Below are positions 1 to 8,727 of a DNA stretch of 64,000 bases, piece by piece. The position numbers were made by a program, and so were the translations under genes. The DNA is from Parvularcula dongshanensis (GTDB lineage Bacteria > Pseudomonadota > Alphaproteobacteria > Caulobacterales > Parvularculaceae), in the NCBI RefSeq assembly GCF_014199615.1, contig NZ_JACHOB010000006.1, forward strand, positions 1 through 64,000. Reading direction: 5' to 3'. Positions within the stretch are counted from its first letter, which is position 1. Each line of letters opens with the position of its first letter. The notes beneath the pieces are model-generated. The model saw only the letters and a program-made list of their open reading frames with translations. It ran no database searches and was not told the origin of the DNA.

Positions 1-547
1 GACGAACCACAGCTACTTCAACCTCTCGGGCCACGAGGACATAGCGCCGGTCCTCGGCCATGAGCTTACGATCGAGGCCAGCGCCTACACGCCCGCGAAC
101 GAGAGCCTGATCCCGACGGGCCGTGTCACCCCGGTCGAAGGCACCCCCTTCGACTTCCGCGAAGCCAAGCCGATCGGCGAAGACATCCGCGACGGTTCGG
201 ACAAGCAGGTCCGGATCGCCCAGGGCTTCGACCACAACTTCGTTCTGGACGGCGACGCGGGCGGCGAACCCCGCCTCGCCGCCCGCGTACACGACCCCGT
301 CTCCGGACGAACGATGGAAGTGCTCTCCGATCAGCCCGGCATTCAGTTCTACTCTGGCAACTTCATCGACGCGACGATGAGTGGCAAAGGCGAGACGCTC
401 TACAGGCAGAGCGACGCCCTGTGCCTCGAGCCGCAGGTCTTCCCCGACGCGCCGAACCAGGACGGATTTCCCTCCGCCCGGCTCGAGCCCGGCGACACCT
501 ACCGCAACGTGATGGTGCTGCGCTTCACCGCCGAGGCGGGACAGTGA
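1..547 (+). CDS. galM: Aldose 1-epimerase (galactose mutarotase), C-terminal part
   Basis: This is the 3' part of an aldose 1-epimerase, cut by the left edge; it is open from base 2 and ends with TGA at 545-547. The enzyme interconverts alpha and beta anomers of free aldoses. The visible part begins with TNHSYFNLSG, the mutarotase signature, and continues with QGFDHNFVL and GIQFYSGNF, which belong to the conserved sugar-binding cleft. It lies 34 bp upstream of a sugar symporter and the ara genes in the same direction. It probably feeds the correct anomer of L-arabinose into the pathway; substrate preference is inferred from context. The catalytic glutamate should lie in the segment around LEPQVFPDAPN. 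The N-terminus, and so any signal peptide, is outside the window. Confidence 0.93.
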   Translation, partial: TNHSYFNLSGHEDIAPVLGHELTIEASAYTPANESLIPTGRVTPVEGTPFDFREAKPIGEDIRDGSDKQVRIAQGFDHNFVLDGDAGGEPRLAARVHDPVSGRTMEVLSDQPGIQFYSGNFIDATMSGKGETLYRQSDALCLEPQVFPDAPNQDGFPSARLEPGDTYRNVMVLRFTAEAGQ

Positions 548-581
548 GCGGCGCCGGTAAGACAAGCAGGAGCGACGCGTC

Positions 582-2237
582 GTGAGCTTTGGTTTCCTGG
601 ACTGGCTCGTCCTCGCCCTCTTCATGCTCGCGCTTCTCGGCATCGTCGTCTGGGTCGCGCTGCAGAAGGAAGAGGATACGGAGGACTACTTCCTCGCAGG
701 CCGCAGCGCAGGCTGGCTCGCGATCGGCGCCTCCATCTTCGCCTCCAACATCGGCTCGGAACATTTGGTCGGACTCGCCTCCGCGGGCGCCGAGAGCGGC
801 TTCGCCCTCGCCCACTGGGAGCTTCAATCGTGGATCATCCTGATCCTCGCCTGGACCTTCGTGCCCTTCTACTGGCGCACGCGGATCTTCACGACGCCCG
901 AGTTCCTCGAGCGGCGCTACACGCCCGAGACGCGCACCTTCTTCTCCTTCATTTCCCTTGTGTCCTACGTCCTGACCAAAGTGTCGGTGACGGTCTTCGC
1001 AGGCGGCCTCGCAATTAAGGAGATCTTCGGCATCGACACGCTGTTCGGCGTCGACTTCTTCTGGATCGCCGCGATCGGCCTCGTCATCCTGACCGGCGCC
1101 TACACAGTCGTCGGCGGCATGAAGGCAGTCCTTTGGACCTCCGTCCTCCAGACGCCGGTCCTGCTCCTGGGCTCGATCGTCATCTTCGTGGCCGGCCTCG
1201 TGCGCTTGGGCGGCGACTCCGGCTTCTTCGAGGGCTGGGCGGTGATGTCGGAAATCTCGGGCGACCGGATGCACCTGTTCCGCCCCATCAACGACCCCGA
1301 GTTCCCTTGGCCGGCCGTCGTAGGCGGCTCGATCATCATCGGCCTTTGGTACTGGTGCACGGACCAGTACATCGTCCAGCGCGTCCTCTCCGCCAGGAAC
1401 ATGGCGCAGGCGCGGCGCGGCGCGATCTTCGGCGGCTACCTAAAGATCCTGCCCGTCTTCATCTTCCTCGTCCCCGGCATGATCGCCTTCGCGCTCGCGC
1501 AGGAAGGCATGATCGACCTGCCCGGGCCGAACTCGGCCTTCCCGGTCCTCGTCCGCGAGCTGCTGCCCGAAGGGGTGAAGGGCATCGTCCTCGGCGGTGC
1601 GATCGCCGCGCTGATGAGCTCCCTCGCCTCGCTCTTCAACTCGTCCGCGACGCTCTTCACCGTCGACTTCTACGAGCGGATGAAGCCTGGCCGGACGCAG
1701 GCACACTACCTTCAAATTGGGCGAATTGCGACAATCGTCATCGTTCTACTCGGTATTGCTTGGGTCCCAGTCTTGAGACGCCTAGGCGAAGATTCGAGTC
1801 TGTATGAGGTCCTTCAAAGCGTTCAGAGCCTGATCGCTCCATCTATCGTCGCGGTCTTCTTCCTTGGCATCTTCTCGAAGCGGATCACACCGACGGCAGG
1901 CTTCTGGGGGCTGATCATCGGTTTCGCGGCCGGTATGCTTCGCCTGATCCTGAGCCTCGTCCCGCCGCTCGCCGAGTCCAACCCGCTCTTCGCCGGGATC
2001 GTCGGGATGAACTGGCTCTACTATTGCTGCCTGCTGCTCATCTTCACGATCGCAGTCATGGTCGGCATCAGCGCCTTCACCAAGCCGAAGGACGCCGCCG
2101 CCATCGCCGGCCTCACCTTCGGCTCGACGACGCCGGAGCAAGAAGCGGAAGTCCGTGAGAGCTGGAACCGGTGGGACGTCGTCCACACCGTCGCCATCTG
2201 CGCCATCATCGCCCTGGTCTACCTGATCTTCTGGTAG
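582..2237 (+). CDS. SSS-family sodium:sugar symporter
   Basis: This 551-residue polytopic inner-membrane protein belongs to the sodium:solute symporter (SGLT/vSGLT) family. It starts at GTG 582, preceded by AGGAG at 568-572. The N-terminal part carries FASNIGSEHLVGLA followed by ALAHWELQSW, typical of sugar-transporting SSS members, and hydrophobic helices continue to the last residues (about 13-14 in the family). It sits between galM and araA on the same strand, so sodium-coupled uptake of L-arabinose is the natural inference; vSGLT relatives also carry glucose and galactose. The patch at about 1702-1852 has visibly lower GC and different codon choice from the rest, but the reading frame and protein family are unbroken there. 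Confidence 0.9.
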   Translation: MSFGFLDWLVLALFMLALLGIVVWVALQKEEDTEDYFLAGRSAGWLAIGASIFASNIGSEHLVGLASAGAESGFALAHWELQSWIILILAWTFVPFYWRTRIFTTPEFLERRYTPETRTFFSFISLVSYVLTKVSVTVFAGGLAIKEIFGIDTLFGVDFFWIAAIGLVILTGAYTVVGGMKAVLWTSVLQTPVLLLGSIVIFVAGLVRLGGDSGFFEGWAVMSEISGDRMHLFRPINDPEFPWPAVVGGSIIIGLWYWCTDQYIVQRVLSARNMAQARRGAIFGGYLKILPVFIFLVPGMIAFALAQEGMIDLPGPNSAFPVLVRELLPEGVKGIVLGGAIAALMSSLASLFNSSATLFTVDFYERMKPGRTQAHYLQIGRIATIVIVLLGIAWVPVLRRLGEDSSLYEVLQSVQSLIAPSIVAVFFLGIFSKRITPTAGFWGLIIGFAAGMLRLILSLVPPLAESNPLFAGIVGMNWLYYCCLLLIFTIAVMVGISAFTKPKDAAAIAGLTFGSTTPEQEAEVRESWNRWDVVHTVAICAIIALVYLIFW

Positions 2238-2303
2238 CGCCAGGGCCTGTCCCAAGAGCGCCGCGCCCATAGTGCGGCGCAAGTCCAGGTCAGGAGCCCG
2301 TCC

Positions 2304-3800
2304 ATGTCCCTCCCCGATCTTAAGAGCCGCAAGGTCTGGCTCGTCGTCGGATCGCAGCACCTCTACGGAGAGGAGACCCTCGCCAAGGTCGAGGCTCAGG
2401 CCCGGGAAGTCGCAGGCCACCTCGCGGGCAGCCCCGCCATGCCCGCGTCGCTCGCCTTCGAGGGCGTGGTGACGACGCCCACCGAAATCCTCTCGGTCTG
2501 CAAGCGGGCCAATGACGACGACGCGTGCGTCGGCCTCGTCTTCTGGATGCACACCTTCAGCCCCGCCAAGATGTGGATCGCCGGCCTTCAGGCGCTGCAG
2601 AAGCCCTTCTGCCAACTCAACACGCAGTACGCGGCCGAGATCCCGTGGTCCACGATCGACATGGACTACATGAACCTGAACCAGTCCGCCCACGGCGATC
2701 GCGAGTTCGGCTTCATCTGCTCGCGCCTCAGGATCGAGCGCCGTGTCGTCGTCGGTCACTGGAAGAGCGAGGGCGTCCAGCGACAGCTCGGCGCCTGGAC
2801 CCGCGCCGCCATAGGCCGGGACGCGCTGCGCAGGGCCAGGATCGCTCGCTTCGGCGACAACATGCGCCAGGTCGCGGTCACCGAGGGCGACAAGGTCGAG
2901 GCGCAGATCCGCCTCGGCGCCACCGTCGACGGCTACGGCCTCGGCGACCTCGTCCCCTTCGTCGATGCCGTCTCTGACGCACGCCTGCGCGAAGAGTTCG
3001 ACGTCGTCGCCGGCGCCTACGAGCTTCAGGACGGCCTCGAAGCGGGCGCCGACCGCCACGGCTCGCTCCTCGACGCCCTCAGGATCGAGCTCGGGCTTCG
3101 CGACTTCCTGACCGAGCACGACTATCAGGGCTTCACCGACACCTTCGAGAACCTGCACGGCCTCAAGCAGCTTCCAGGCATCGGCGCGCAGCGCCTAATG
3201 GCCGACGGCTACGGCTTTGGCGCCGAGGGCGACTGGAAGACGGCCGTCATGCTCCACGCAGCCAAGGTCATGGCGCAGGGCCTTTCGGGCGGGACCTCCT
3301 TCATGGAGGATTACACCTACCACCTGCCGGACGGCGGCGGTCTCTGCCTCGGCTCCCACATGCTCGAGGTTTGCCCGACCATCGCGGCGGGCAGGCCCAG
3401 GGTCGAGGTCCACCCCTTGGGCATCGGCGGCAAGGAGGACCCGGCGCGCCTCGTCTTCACCGCCCCGCCGGGCGAGGCGACCAACGTCGCCATGGTCGAC
3501 ATGGGCGACCGCTTCCGAATGATCTGCGGCGAGCTCGACGTGGTGGACGTCCCCCACGACATGCCGAACCTTCCCACGGCCGCCGCGCTTTGGAAGACGC
3601 AGCCGGACTTCGAGACCGGCACGGCCGCCTGGATGCACGCCGGCGGCGCGCACCACTCGGTCTTCTCCATGGCGCTCAAAACCGAACACTTCCGCGACCT
3701 CGCCGAGATGCTCGGCATCGAGCTTCTCGTCATCGACGAGGCCACCACCCTGCCCGCCTTCAAGCGAGACATCCGTTTGGGCGAGGCGGCCTACTCTTAA
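2304..3800 (+). CDS. araA: L-arabinose isomerase
   Basis: AraA converts L-arabinose to L-ribulose, the first cytoplasmic step of arabinose catabolism. The 498-residue length matches the family. The N-terminus has [17 protein letters not shown] and the centre has [15 protein letters not shown] followed by [10 protein letters not shown], the conserved metal-binding core (Mn-dependent in the family). A late [10 protein letters not shown] motif carries another conserved metal histidine. The ATG start at 2304 has AGGAG at 2292-2296. The next gene, araD, begins 14 bp after the stop, with its own GAAGGAG. The order araA-araD-araB differs from the E. coli BAD order, and no araC regulator is visible. 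Confidence 0.97.
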   Translation: MSLPDLKSRKVWLVVGSQHLYGEETLAKVEAQAREVAGHLAGSPAMPASLAFEGVVTTPTEILSVCKRANDDDACVGLVFWMHTFSPAKMWIAGLQALQKPFCQLNTQYAAEIPWSTIDMDYMNLNQSAHGDREFGFICSRLRIERRVVVGHWKSEGVQRQLGAWTRAAIGRDALRRARIARFGDNMRQVAVTEGDKVEAQIRLGATVDGYGLGDLVPFVDAVSDARLREEFDVVAGAYELQDGLEAGADRHGSLLDALRIELGLRDFLTEHDYQGFTDTFENLHGLKQLPGIGAQRLMADGYGFGAEGDWKTAVMLHAAKVMAQGLSGGTSFMEDYTYHLPDGGGLCLGSHMLEVCPTIAAGRPRVEVHPLGIGGKEDPARLVFTAPPGEATNVAMVDMGDRFRMICGELDVVDVPHDMPNLPTAAALWKTQPDFETGTAAWMHAGGAHHSVFSMALKTEHFRDLAEMLGIELLVIDEATTLPAFKRDIRLGEAAYS

Positions 3801-3814
3801 GAAGGAGCGTTCAC

Positions 3815-4516
3815 ATGGCGTCTCTTCGCACCCTGAAGGAAGAGGTCTACGAGGCGAACCTCGCTCTCGTCCGGCACGGCCTCGTGCTCCTGACCTGGGG
3901 CAACGTCTCCGGCATCGATCGCGACCAGGGCCTGGTCGCGATCAAGCCGTCGGGCGTTCCCTACGACGACATGACGGCCGACGACATGGTCATCGTCGAC
4001 TTGGACGGAAAGGTGGTCGAGGGCACGCTCAAGCCGTCTTCAGACACCGCGACCCACCTCGTCCTCTACAACCGCTTCGAGGGCGTGGGCGGCGTCGCCC
4101 ACACCCACTCGACGCACGGGGCTGCCTACGCGCAGGCCGGACGGCCGATAAAGATCCTCGGTACAACGCAGGCGGACTACTTCGCCGACGACATCCCCTG
4201 CACGCGCGACATGACCAAGGAAGAGATCGAGGGCGCGTTCGAGCACGAGACCGGCAACGTCATCGTCGAGACCGTCGGCAACCGCGACCCGCTCCACGTC
4301 CCGGGCGTCCTCCTCAAGAACCACGCGCCCTTCACCTGGGGCAAGACCGCGGCCGAAGCGGTGCGCAACTCCGTCGTCCTCGAGGAGGTCGCGCGCATGG
4401 GCCTGATGACGGCGCAGCTCAACCCGCAGGCGGAAATGAACCAGCACCTGGTCAAGAAGCACTTCGAGCGGAAGCACGGGCCGAACGCCTATTACGGCCA
4501 AGGGGGCCCGAACTGA
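3815..4516 (+). CDS. araD: L-ribulose-5-phosphate 4-epimerase
   Basis: A 233-residue class II aldolase/epimerase that converts L-ribulose 5-phosphate to D-xylulose 5-phosphate. Visible family features are [10 protein letters not shown] near the N-terminus, [10 protein letters not shown], the KPSSDTATH substrate loop and the zinc-binding HTHSTHG, with a later [13 protein letters not shown] carrying the third zinc histidine. The ATG at 3815 follows GAAGGAG at 3801-3807. An upstream in-frame open stretch overlapping araA is rejected because the family N-terminus begins here with [16 protein letters not shown]. Its stop overlaps the araB start by ATGA, so the two are probably translationally coupled. 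Confidence 0.97.
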   Translation: MASLRTLKEEVYEANLALVRHGLVLLTWGNVSGIDRDQGLVAIKPSGVPYDDMTADDMVIVDLDGKVVEGTLKPSSDTATHLVLYNRFEGVGGVAHTHSTHGAAYAQAGRPIKILGTTQADYFADDIPCTRDMTKEEIEGAFEHETGNVIVETVGNRDPLHVPGVLLKNHAPFTWGKTAAEAVRNSVVLEEVARMGLMTAQLNPQAEMNQHLVKKHFERKHGPNAYYGQGGPN

Positions 4517-6183
4517 TGACGGACCGCACCCTCGTCCTCGGCCTCGACTACGGCACCGACTCCGCCCGCGCGCTCCTCATCGACGCGAAGAGCGGCGAGA
4601 CCCTCGGTACGGCCGTCGCGCCTTATAAGCGTTGGGCGGAACGCCGTTGGTGCGAACCGGACCGCGACCAGTACCGTCAGCACCCGCAGGACTACATCGA
4701 CGCCCTCGAGGAGGCCGTCGCGGGCGCGCTCTCGCAAGGGGGCGAAGACGCGGGCGCACGCGTCGCCGGCCTCTCCTTCGACACCACGGGCTCTACCCCC
4801 TGCATGGTCGGCGAGGACGGCGTGCCGCTCGCCCTCAAGCCGGAGTTCGCGGAAGACCCCGACGCGATGTTCGTCCTTTGGAAGGATCACACCGCGACCA
4901 AGGAAGCCGCACGAATCAACGAGCTGAACGCCCGGTCCAACACGGACTACCTTAGATATGTCGGCGGCATCTACTCGTCCGAGTGGGGCTGGGCCAAGGT
5001 CGCGCACGTCCTTGGCCGCAACGACCGCGTGGCGGACGCCGCCGTCTCCTTCGTCGAGCACTGCGACTGGATGCCGGCTCTGCTCACCGGACAAGAGGCC
5101 GTGCGCACCATGCCGCGCGGGCGCTGCGCCGCGGGGCACAAGAACCTCTGGGCGGACGAGTGGGACGGCCTGCCGGACGAGAGCTTCCTTACCGCGATCG
5201 AGCCGCGGCTTAAGGGGTACAGAGACACCTTCGCGCGCGAGACGCTGACGAGCGACAAGGTCGTGGGCCACCTGACGCCCGAATGGGCCGAACGGTTGGG
5301 ACTGAGCCGCGACGCTGTCGTCGGGGCGGGCGCCTTCGATTGTCACATGGGCGCGGTCGGCGGCGAGATCCGCCCGCGCGCCCTCTCCCGCGTCATCGGC
5401 ACCTCGACTTGCGACATCATGATCGTGCGGGAGGACGAGCTCGGTACGACGACCGTCGCAGGCATCTGCGGCCAGGTCGACGGCTCGGTCGTCCCCGGCA
5501 TGGTCGGGCTCGAGGCGGGGCAATCCGCCTTCGGCGACCTCTACGCCTGGTTCGCGGAGCTCCTCTCCTGGCCGCTTCAGGGGATCAAGCCGGGCGCGGG
5601 GGATGCCGGGCACACGGCGCCTGCCGACCTTGGCCCGGGCCGCGTCATCGCCATGCTGTCGGAAGCGGCCGAGAAGGTCGACCCCACCACGTCCGAGCTC
5701 GTCGCCATCGACTGGCTCAACGGCCGCCGGACGCCCGACGCGAACCAGGAGCTTCGCGGCGCCATCGCAGGGCTGTCGCTCGGCGCCGATGCCCCCAGGG
5801 TCTTCCGCACCCTCGTCGAGGCCTCCTGCTTCGGCTCGCGCGCCATCGTCGAGCGCATCCGGCGCGAAGGCGTCGCCATCGACGAGGTGATCGGCCTCGG
5901 CGGCGTCGCGCAGAAGAGCCCGCTCGTCATGCAGACCATGGCCGACGTCCTGAACATGCCGATCCGCGTCGCGCGGGCCGAGCAGACCTGTGCGCTCGGC
6001 GCGGCCATGTTTGCCTCCATCGCAGCGGGGCTTCACGCCTCCACCGGCGACGCGCAGGCGGCGATGGGACAGGGCTTCGAGGCGGAGTACACGCCGAACC
6101 CGAAGATGACGGCGCACTACGACCGCGTCTACGAGGAGCGCTACAAGCCCCTCGGCGCCTTCGTCGAGGACCACCTGACCTGA
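4516..6183 (+). CDS. araB: Ribulokinase
   Basis: AraB phosphorylates L-ribulose to L-ribulose 5-phosphate, using ATP. It is a 555-residue FGGY-family kinase, the usual ribulokinase size. The N-terminus has GLDYGTDSARALLID, the phosphate-1 motif of the actin-like ATPase fold. The first domain also holds LSFDTTGSTPC, and the second holds VIGTSTCDIM and IGLGGVAQKSP, the second FGGY signature. The start codon ATG overlaps the araD stop (ATGA), which fits tight coupling. A perfect 9-bp-arm hairpin follows 3 bp after the stop. With araA and araD it completes the path to xylulose 5-phosphate. Confidence 0.97.
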   Translation: MTDRTLVLGLDYGTDSARALLIDAKSGETLGTAVAPYKRWAERRWCEPDRDQYRQHPQDYIDALEEAVAGALSQGGEDAGARVAGLSFDTTGSTPCMVGEDGVPLALKPEFAEDPDAMFVLWKDHTATKEAARINELNARSNTDYLRYVGGIYSSEWGWAKVAHVLGRNDRVADAAVSFVEHCDWMPALLTGQEAVRTMPRGRCAAGHKNLWADEWDGLPDESFLTAIEPRLKGYRDTFARETLTSDKVVGHLTPEWAERLGLSRDAVVGAGAFDCHMGAVGGEIRPRALSRVIGTSTCDIMIVREDELGTTTVAGICGQVDGSVVPGMVGLEAGQSAFGDLYAWFAELLSWPLQGIKPGAGDAGHTAPADLGPGRVIAMLSEAAEKVDPTTSELVAIDWLNGRRTPDANQELRGAIAGLSLGADAPRVFRTLVEASCFGSRAIVERIRREGVAIDEVIGLGGVAQKSPLVMQTMADVLNMPIRVARAEQTCALGAAMFASIAAGLHASTGDAQAAMGQGFEAEYTPNPKMTAHYDRVYEERYKPLGAFVEDHLT

Positions 6184-6186
6184 ACG

Positions 6187-6208
6187 CGCGGGCGCGGTTG
6201 CGCCCGCG
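6187..6208. other. Perfect GC-rich hairpin between araB and the phosphatase gene
   Basis: Two 9-bp perfect arms (CGCGGGCGC and GCGCCCGCG) flank a GGTT tetraloop three bases after the araB stop. No T-run follows, so it is not a classical intrinsic terminator. It could stabilise the ara transcript's 3' end, reduce read-through into the next gene, or cause transcription pausing. Confidence 0.6.
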
Positions 6209-6251
6209 ACCCTTCGCCCGCAGGACGGCGGCACGTTTGGGAGTGCCGTTC

Positions 6252-7046
6252 ATGGCCGAAGACTTCGACGCCGTCCTTCACACCATGACGACCGCCGCGA
6301 GGGCTGCAGGCGCGGTCCTCGGCGACGCCTTCGGCCGCCTCGACACCCTCACGGTCGAGCGCAAGAAGCCCTCCGACTTCGTCTCCGAGGCCGACCTCGG
6401 CGCCGAACGTGCCGTCTTCGACCGGCTGCGGGCGGACTATCCGCGCTTCGGCGCCCACCTCGAGGAGGGCGGCATCGTCGAGGGGGACGACCCCGACCAT
6501 CAGTGGATCGTGGACCCGCTCGACGGGACGACGAACTTCCTGCGCGGCATCCCCCACTTCTCCGTCTCGATCGCCCTCGCCCGCAGGGGCCGCCCCGTCG
6601 CCGGCGTCGTCCTGAACCCCGCCTCGGACGAGATCTTCGTTGCGGCCGAGGGGCGGGGCACGACCCTCAACGGCAGGCCCGTCCGCGTCGCGGAGCCCCG
6701 TCCCCTCGCCCAGTGCCTCTTCGGTACCGGCCTGCCCTTCCGCGACAAGACCGGCCACGAAGCCTTCGCGCAGGAGCTCGTTCGGCCGATGAAGGCGCTC
6801 GCGGGGATCAGGCGCTTCGGCTCGGCCGCCCTCGACCTCGCCTGGGTCGCCTGCGGACGGTTCGACGCCTTCTGGGAGCACGACCTCAGCCCGTGGGACG
6901 TCGCCGCAGGCATCCTTCTGATCCGCGAGGCAGGCGGCCTCGTCACCCTGGCCTCCGGCGAGGAGGCGGACCTGCCCCACCGCTCGATCCTCGCGAGCGG
7001 TGCCGCTTTGCACGACGAGGCGCGCCAGCTCGTCACGTGCCGATAG
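6252..7046 (+). CDS. suhB: Inositol-monophosphatase-family phosphatase
   Basis: A 264-residue Mg-dependent phosphatase of the IMPase/SuhB family, which removes phosphate from inositol 1-phosphate and other small phosphomonoesters. The metal-site signature WIVDPLDGTTNFLRGIPHF is near residue 85, and the second signature WEHDLSPWDVAAGILLIREA is near residue 213; both are complete. The ATG at 6252 was chosen because the family N-terminus starts there; a longer open stretch upstream overlaps araB in another frame and is not coding. It lies 68 bp downstream of araB, separated by a hairpin. It may be the last ara-operon gene or an independent housekeeping gene. The exact substrate cannot be read from the sequence. 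Confidence 0.9.
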   Translation: MAEDFDAVLHTMTTAARAAGAVLGDAFGRLDTLTVERKKPSDFVSEADLGAERAVFDRLRADYPRFGAHLEEGGIVEGDDPDHQWIVDPLDGTTNFLRGIPHFSVSIALARRGRPVAGVVLNPASDEIFVAAEGRGTTLNGRPVRVAEPRPLAQCLFGTGLPFRDKTGHEAFAQELVRPMKALAGIRRFGSAALDLAWVACGRFDAFWEHDLSPWDVAAGILLIREAGGLVTLASGEEADLPHRSILASGAALHDEARQLVTCR

Positions 7047-7283
7047 GTGGTCCGGTCGTCCCTTCGGAACGGCGCACGGTAGAAGCACTGAGACGCTGCC
7101 AAGAACGACGGGCCGCACCCAAGCGTCCTTCCCGCACGGTCCCCATCCCTTCGTCGCGCCGAAGGCGCGTGAACGCATCCGGCGTTCCTCGCATGGGCGG
7201 ATCGACTCAGCCTATATTTTGACGTGTCCTTTTCCGACGAAGCAGGAGCGGGCTTGAAAACGGACGAACGAAGGATCTCAATC

Positions 7284-8519
7284 ATGCGCCTCGCCCTTTG
7301 CAGCCTCCTTCTTCTGCCCTCGGTCGCATTCGCCCAGGAGGCGCGTGAGCACGGTTGGGTTGCGGCTTGGGGAACGGCGCAGCAACTGGTCGAAGATCGC
7401 AACGAGCTGCCCGTACCGATGGGGGACGTGACGATACGCCAGACCGTGCAGCCGACGAGGAACGGCGAGACGGTGCGGGTCAGGCTCTCGAACGAGTTCG
7501 GCGAAGAGCCGCTCGTGATCGGTTCGCTTTCTATCGCGGTCGCGCAAGGGCCGGGCTCGGCGGCCATTTCCGAGGGAACGAGCCTTCCGCTTTCCTTCTC
7601 AGGACATGCCGGCGTGACGATACCGCCAGGGGCAGTCTTCTACACGGACGAAGCCGACTTCTCTTTCGAGGCTTTCGGCGACGTCGCGGTCACCATGCAC
7701 GTGGTGCAGGCCCCGGACCGGCAGAGCGGTCATCCCGGCTCGCGAACCACCTCTCACTTCGAGAGCGGTGAACACGTCGGCGAGGCCGTGCTTGATGGGG
7801 GGTCTACCGACCACTGGTACGTGCTTTCGACGATCGAAGTGCCGGCCAGCGAGGAAGCGGCGTCCATCGGCGTCATCGGCGATTCGATCACCGACGGACG
7901 CGGATCTACGACGAACGGAAACGATCGGTGGACGGACTTCCTAGCTCGCCGACTTCAGGCGAACGAGGCGACCGATCACCTGTCGGTCGTCAATCTCGGT
8001 CTGGGCGGAAACTGTGTTCTCAGGAACTGCCTAGGACCGAACGTCCTCGCACGGCTCGACCGAGACGTGCTGGCACAGCCCAACATGGACTACTTGATCT
8101 TCTTCGAAGGGATTAACGACATCGGCGGCAGCGGGCTGACCGACGAGGGTGTGGACGGCTTCGTCGCGGACATGACCGCAGGCCTGGTCCAGATCGCCGA
8201 GCGCGCCCGCGCGGCAGGCGTCACGCCGATCGGCGCGACGATCGCTCCTTACGGCTCGACCGAAGTGTACCCGACGGGCGGCGCGCACGAAGAGGCGCGC
8301 CGGCGGATCAACGACTGGATCAGGCGTTCCGGTACGTTCGACGCCGTCCTCGACTTCGACGCGGCGCTCAAGGACCCGGCTTCGCCCGACCGGCTTCGTC
8401 CGGCTTACGACGAGGGCGACGGGCTTCATCCATCGCCCGCGGGCTTCGAGGCCCTGGCAAACGCGGTGCCGCTGTCGGTCTTCGTTGGGGTCCGAGCCGA
8501 AGATCGACAGACAGAATAA
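7284..8519 (+). CDS. Secreted GDSL/SGNH-family esterase
   Basis: A 411-residue protein with an N-terminal signal peptide (MRLALCSLLLLPSVAFAQ), so it is periplasmic or secreted. The SGNH hydrolase blocks are in order: GVIGDSITDG with nucleophile Ser201, NLGLGGN (block II Gly), EGINDIG (block III Asn) and DGLHPS with Asp379 and His382. An N-terminal beta-rich extension of about 190 residues precedes the hydrolase, as in two-domain SGNH enzymes. ATG 7284 is preferred over GTG 7224 because it gives the signal peptide and has AAGGA at 7271-7275. Being next to the arabinose operon, it could deacylate arabinose-containing plant or algal polysaccharide; this is inference, and lipase or arylesterase activity is also possible. 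Confidence 0.87.
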   Translation: MRLALCSLLLLPSVAFAQEAREHGWVAAWGTAQQLVEDRNELPVPMGDVTIRQTVQPTRNGETVRVRLSNEFGEEPLVIGSLSIAVAQGPGSAAISEGTSLPLSFSGHAGVTIPPGAVFYTDEADFSFEAFGDVAVTMHVVQAPDRQSGHPGSRTTSHFESGEHVGEAVLDGGSTDHWYVLSTIEVPASEEAASIGVIGDSITDGRGSTTNGNDRWTDFLARRLQANEATDHLSVVNLGLGGNCVLRNCLGPNVLARLDRDVLAQPNMDYLIFFEGINDIGGSGLTDEGVDGFVADMTAGLVQIAERARAAGVTPIGATIAPYGSTEVYPTGGAHEEARRRINDWIRRSGTFDAVLDFDAALKDPASPDRLRPAYDEGDGLHPSPAGFEALANAVPLSVFVGVRAEDRQTE

Positions 8520-8580
8520 CAACCCCCCGCGCCTTCAAGCGCCGGACAGCGGGCGGGACGTACGAAATGCTTCAGGTTGG

Positions 8581-8654
8581 TGGAGCGGGTAGCGGGAATC
8601 GAACCCGCATCCTCAGCTTGGAAGGCTGCTGCACTACCATTGTGCTATACCCGC
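8581..8654 (-). tRNA. tRNA-Gly (anticodon TCC)
   Basis: On the minus strand a complete cloverleaf runs from GCGGGTATAGC to the encoded CCA end. The acceptor stem GCGGGTA pairs with TACCCGC. The anticodon loop CTTCCAA gives TCC, read as glycine. The T-arm contains GGTTCGATTCC. It lies 73 bp downstream of sucC, in the same direction, and could be co-transcribed with it. Confidence 0.97.
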
Positions 8655-8727
8655 GAACGGCGTGCCGTTAGCACGGACGCCCCGCCCTGCGAAGGGTTCG
8701 AGGCGTCCGAAAAGCGCGAAAGCCGGT

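Noticed and set aside
1782-3158. Long minus-strand open frame (458 codons) opposite the symporter and araA
   Set aside because: It lies antisense to two certain genes, is a GC-skew artefact with Glu/Asp/Arg/Gly-rich low complexity, and has no domain or ribosome site.
4492-6234. 580-codon minus-strand frame opposite araB
   Set aside because: It is fully antisense to araB and has the composition expected of a complementary frame in high-GC DNA.
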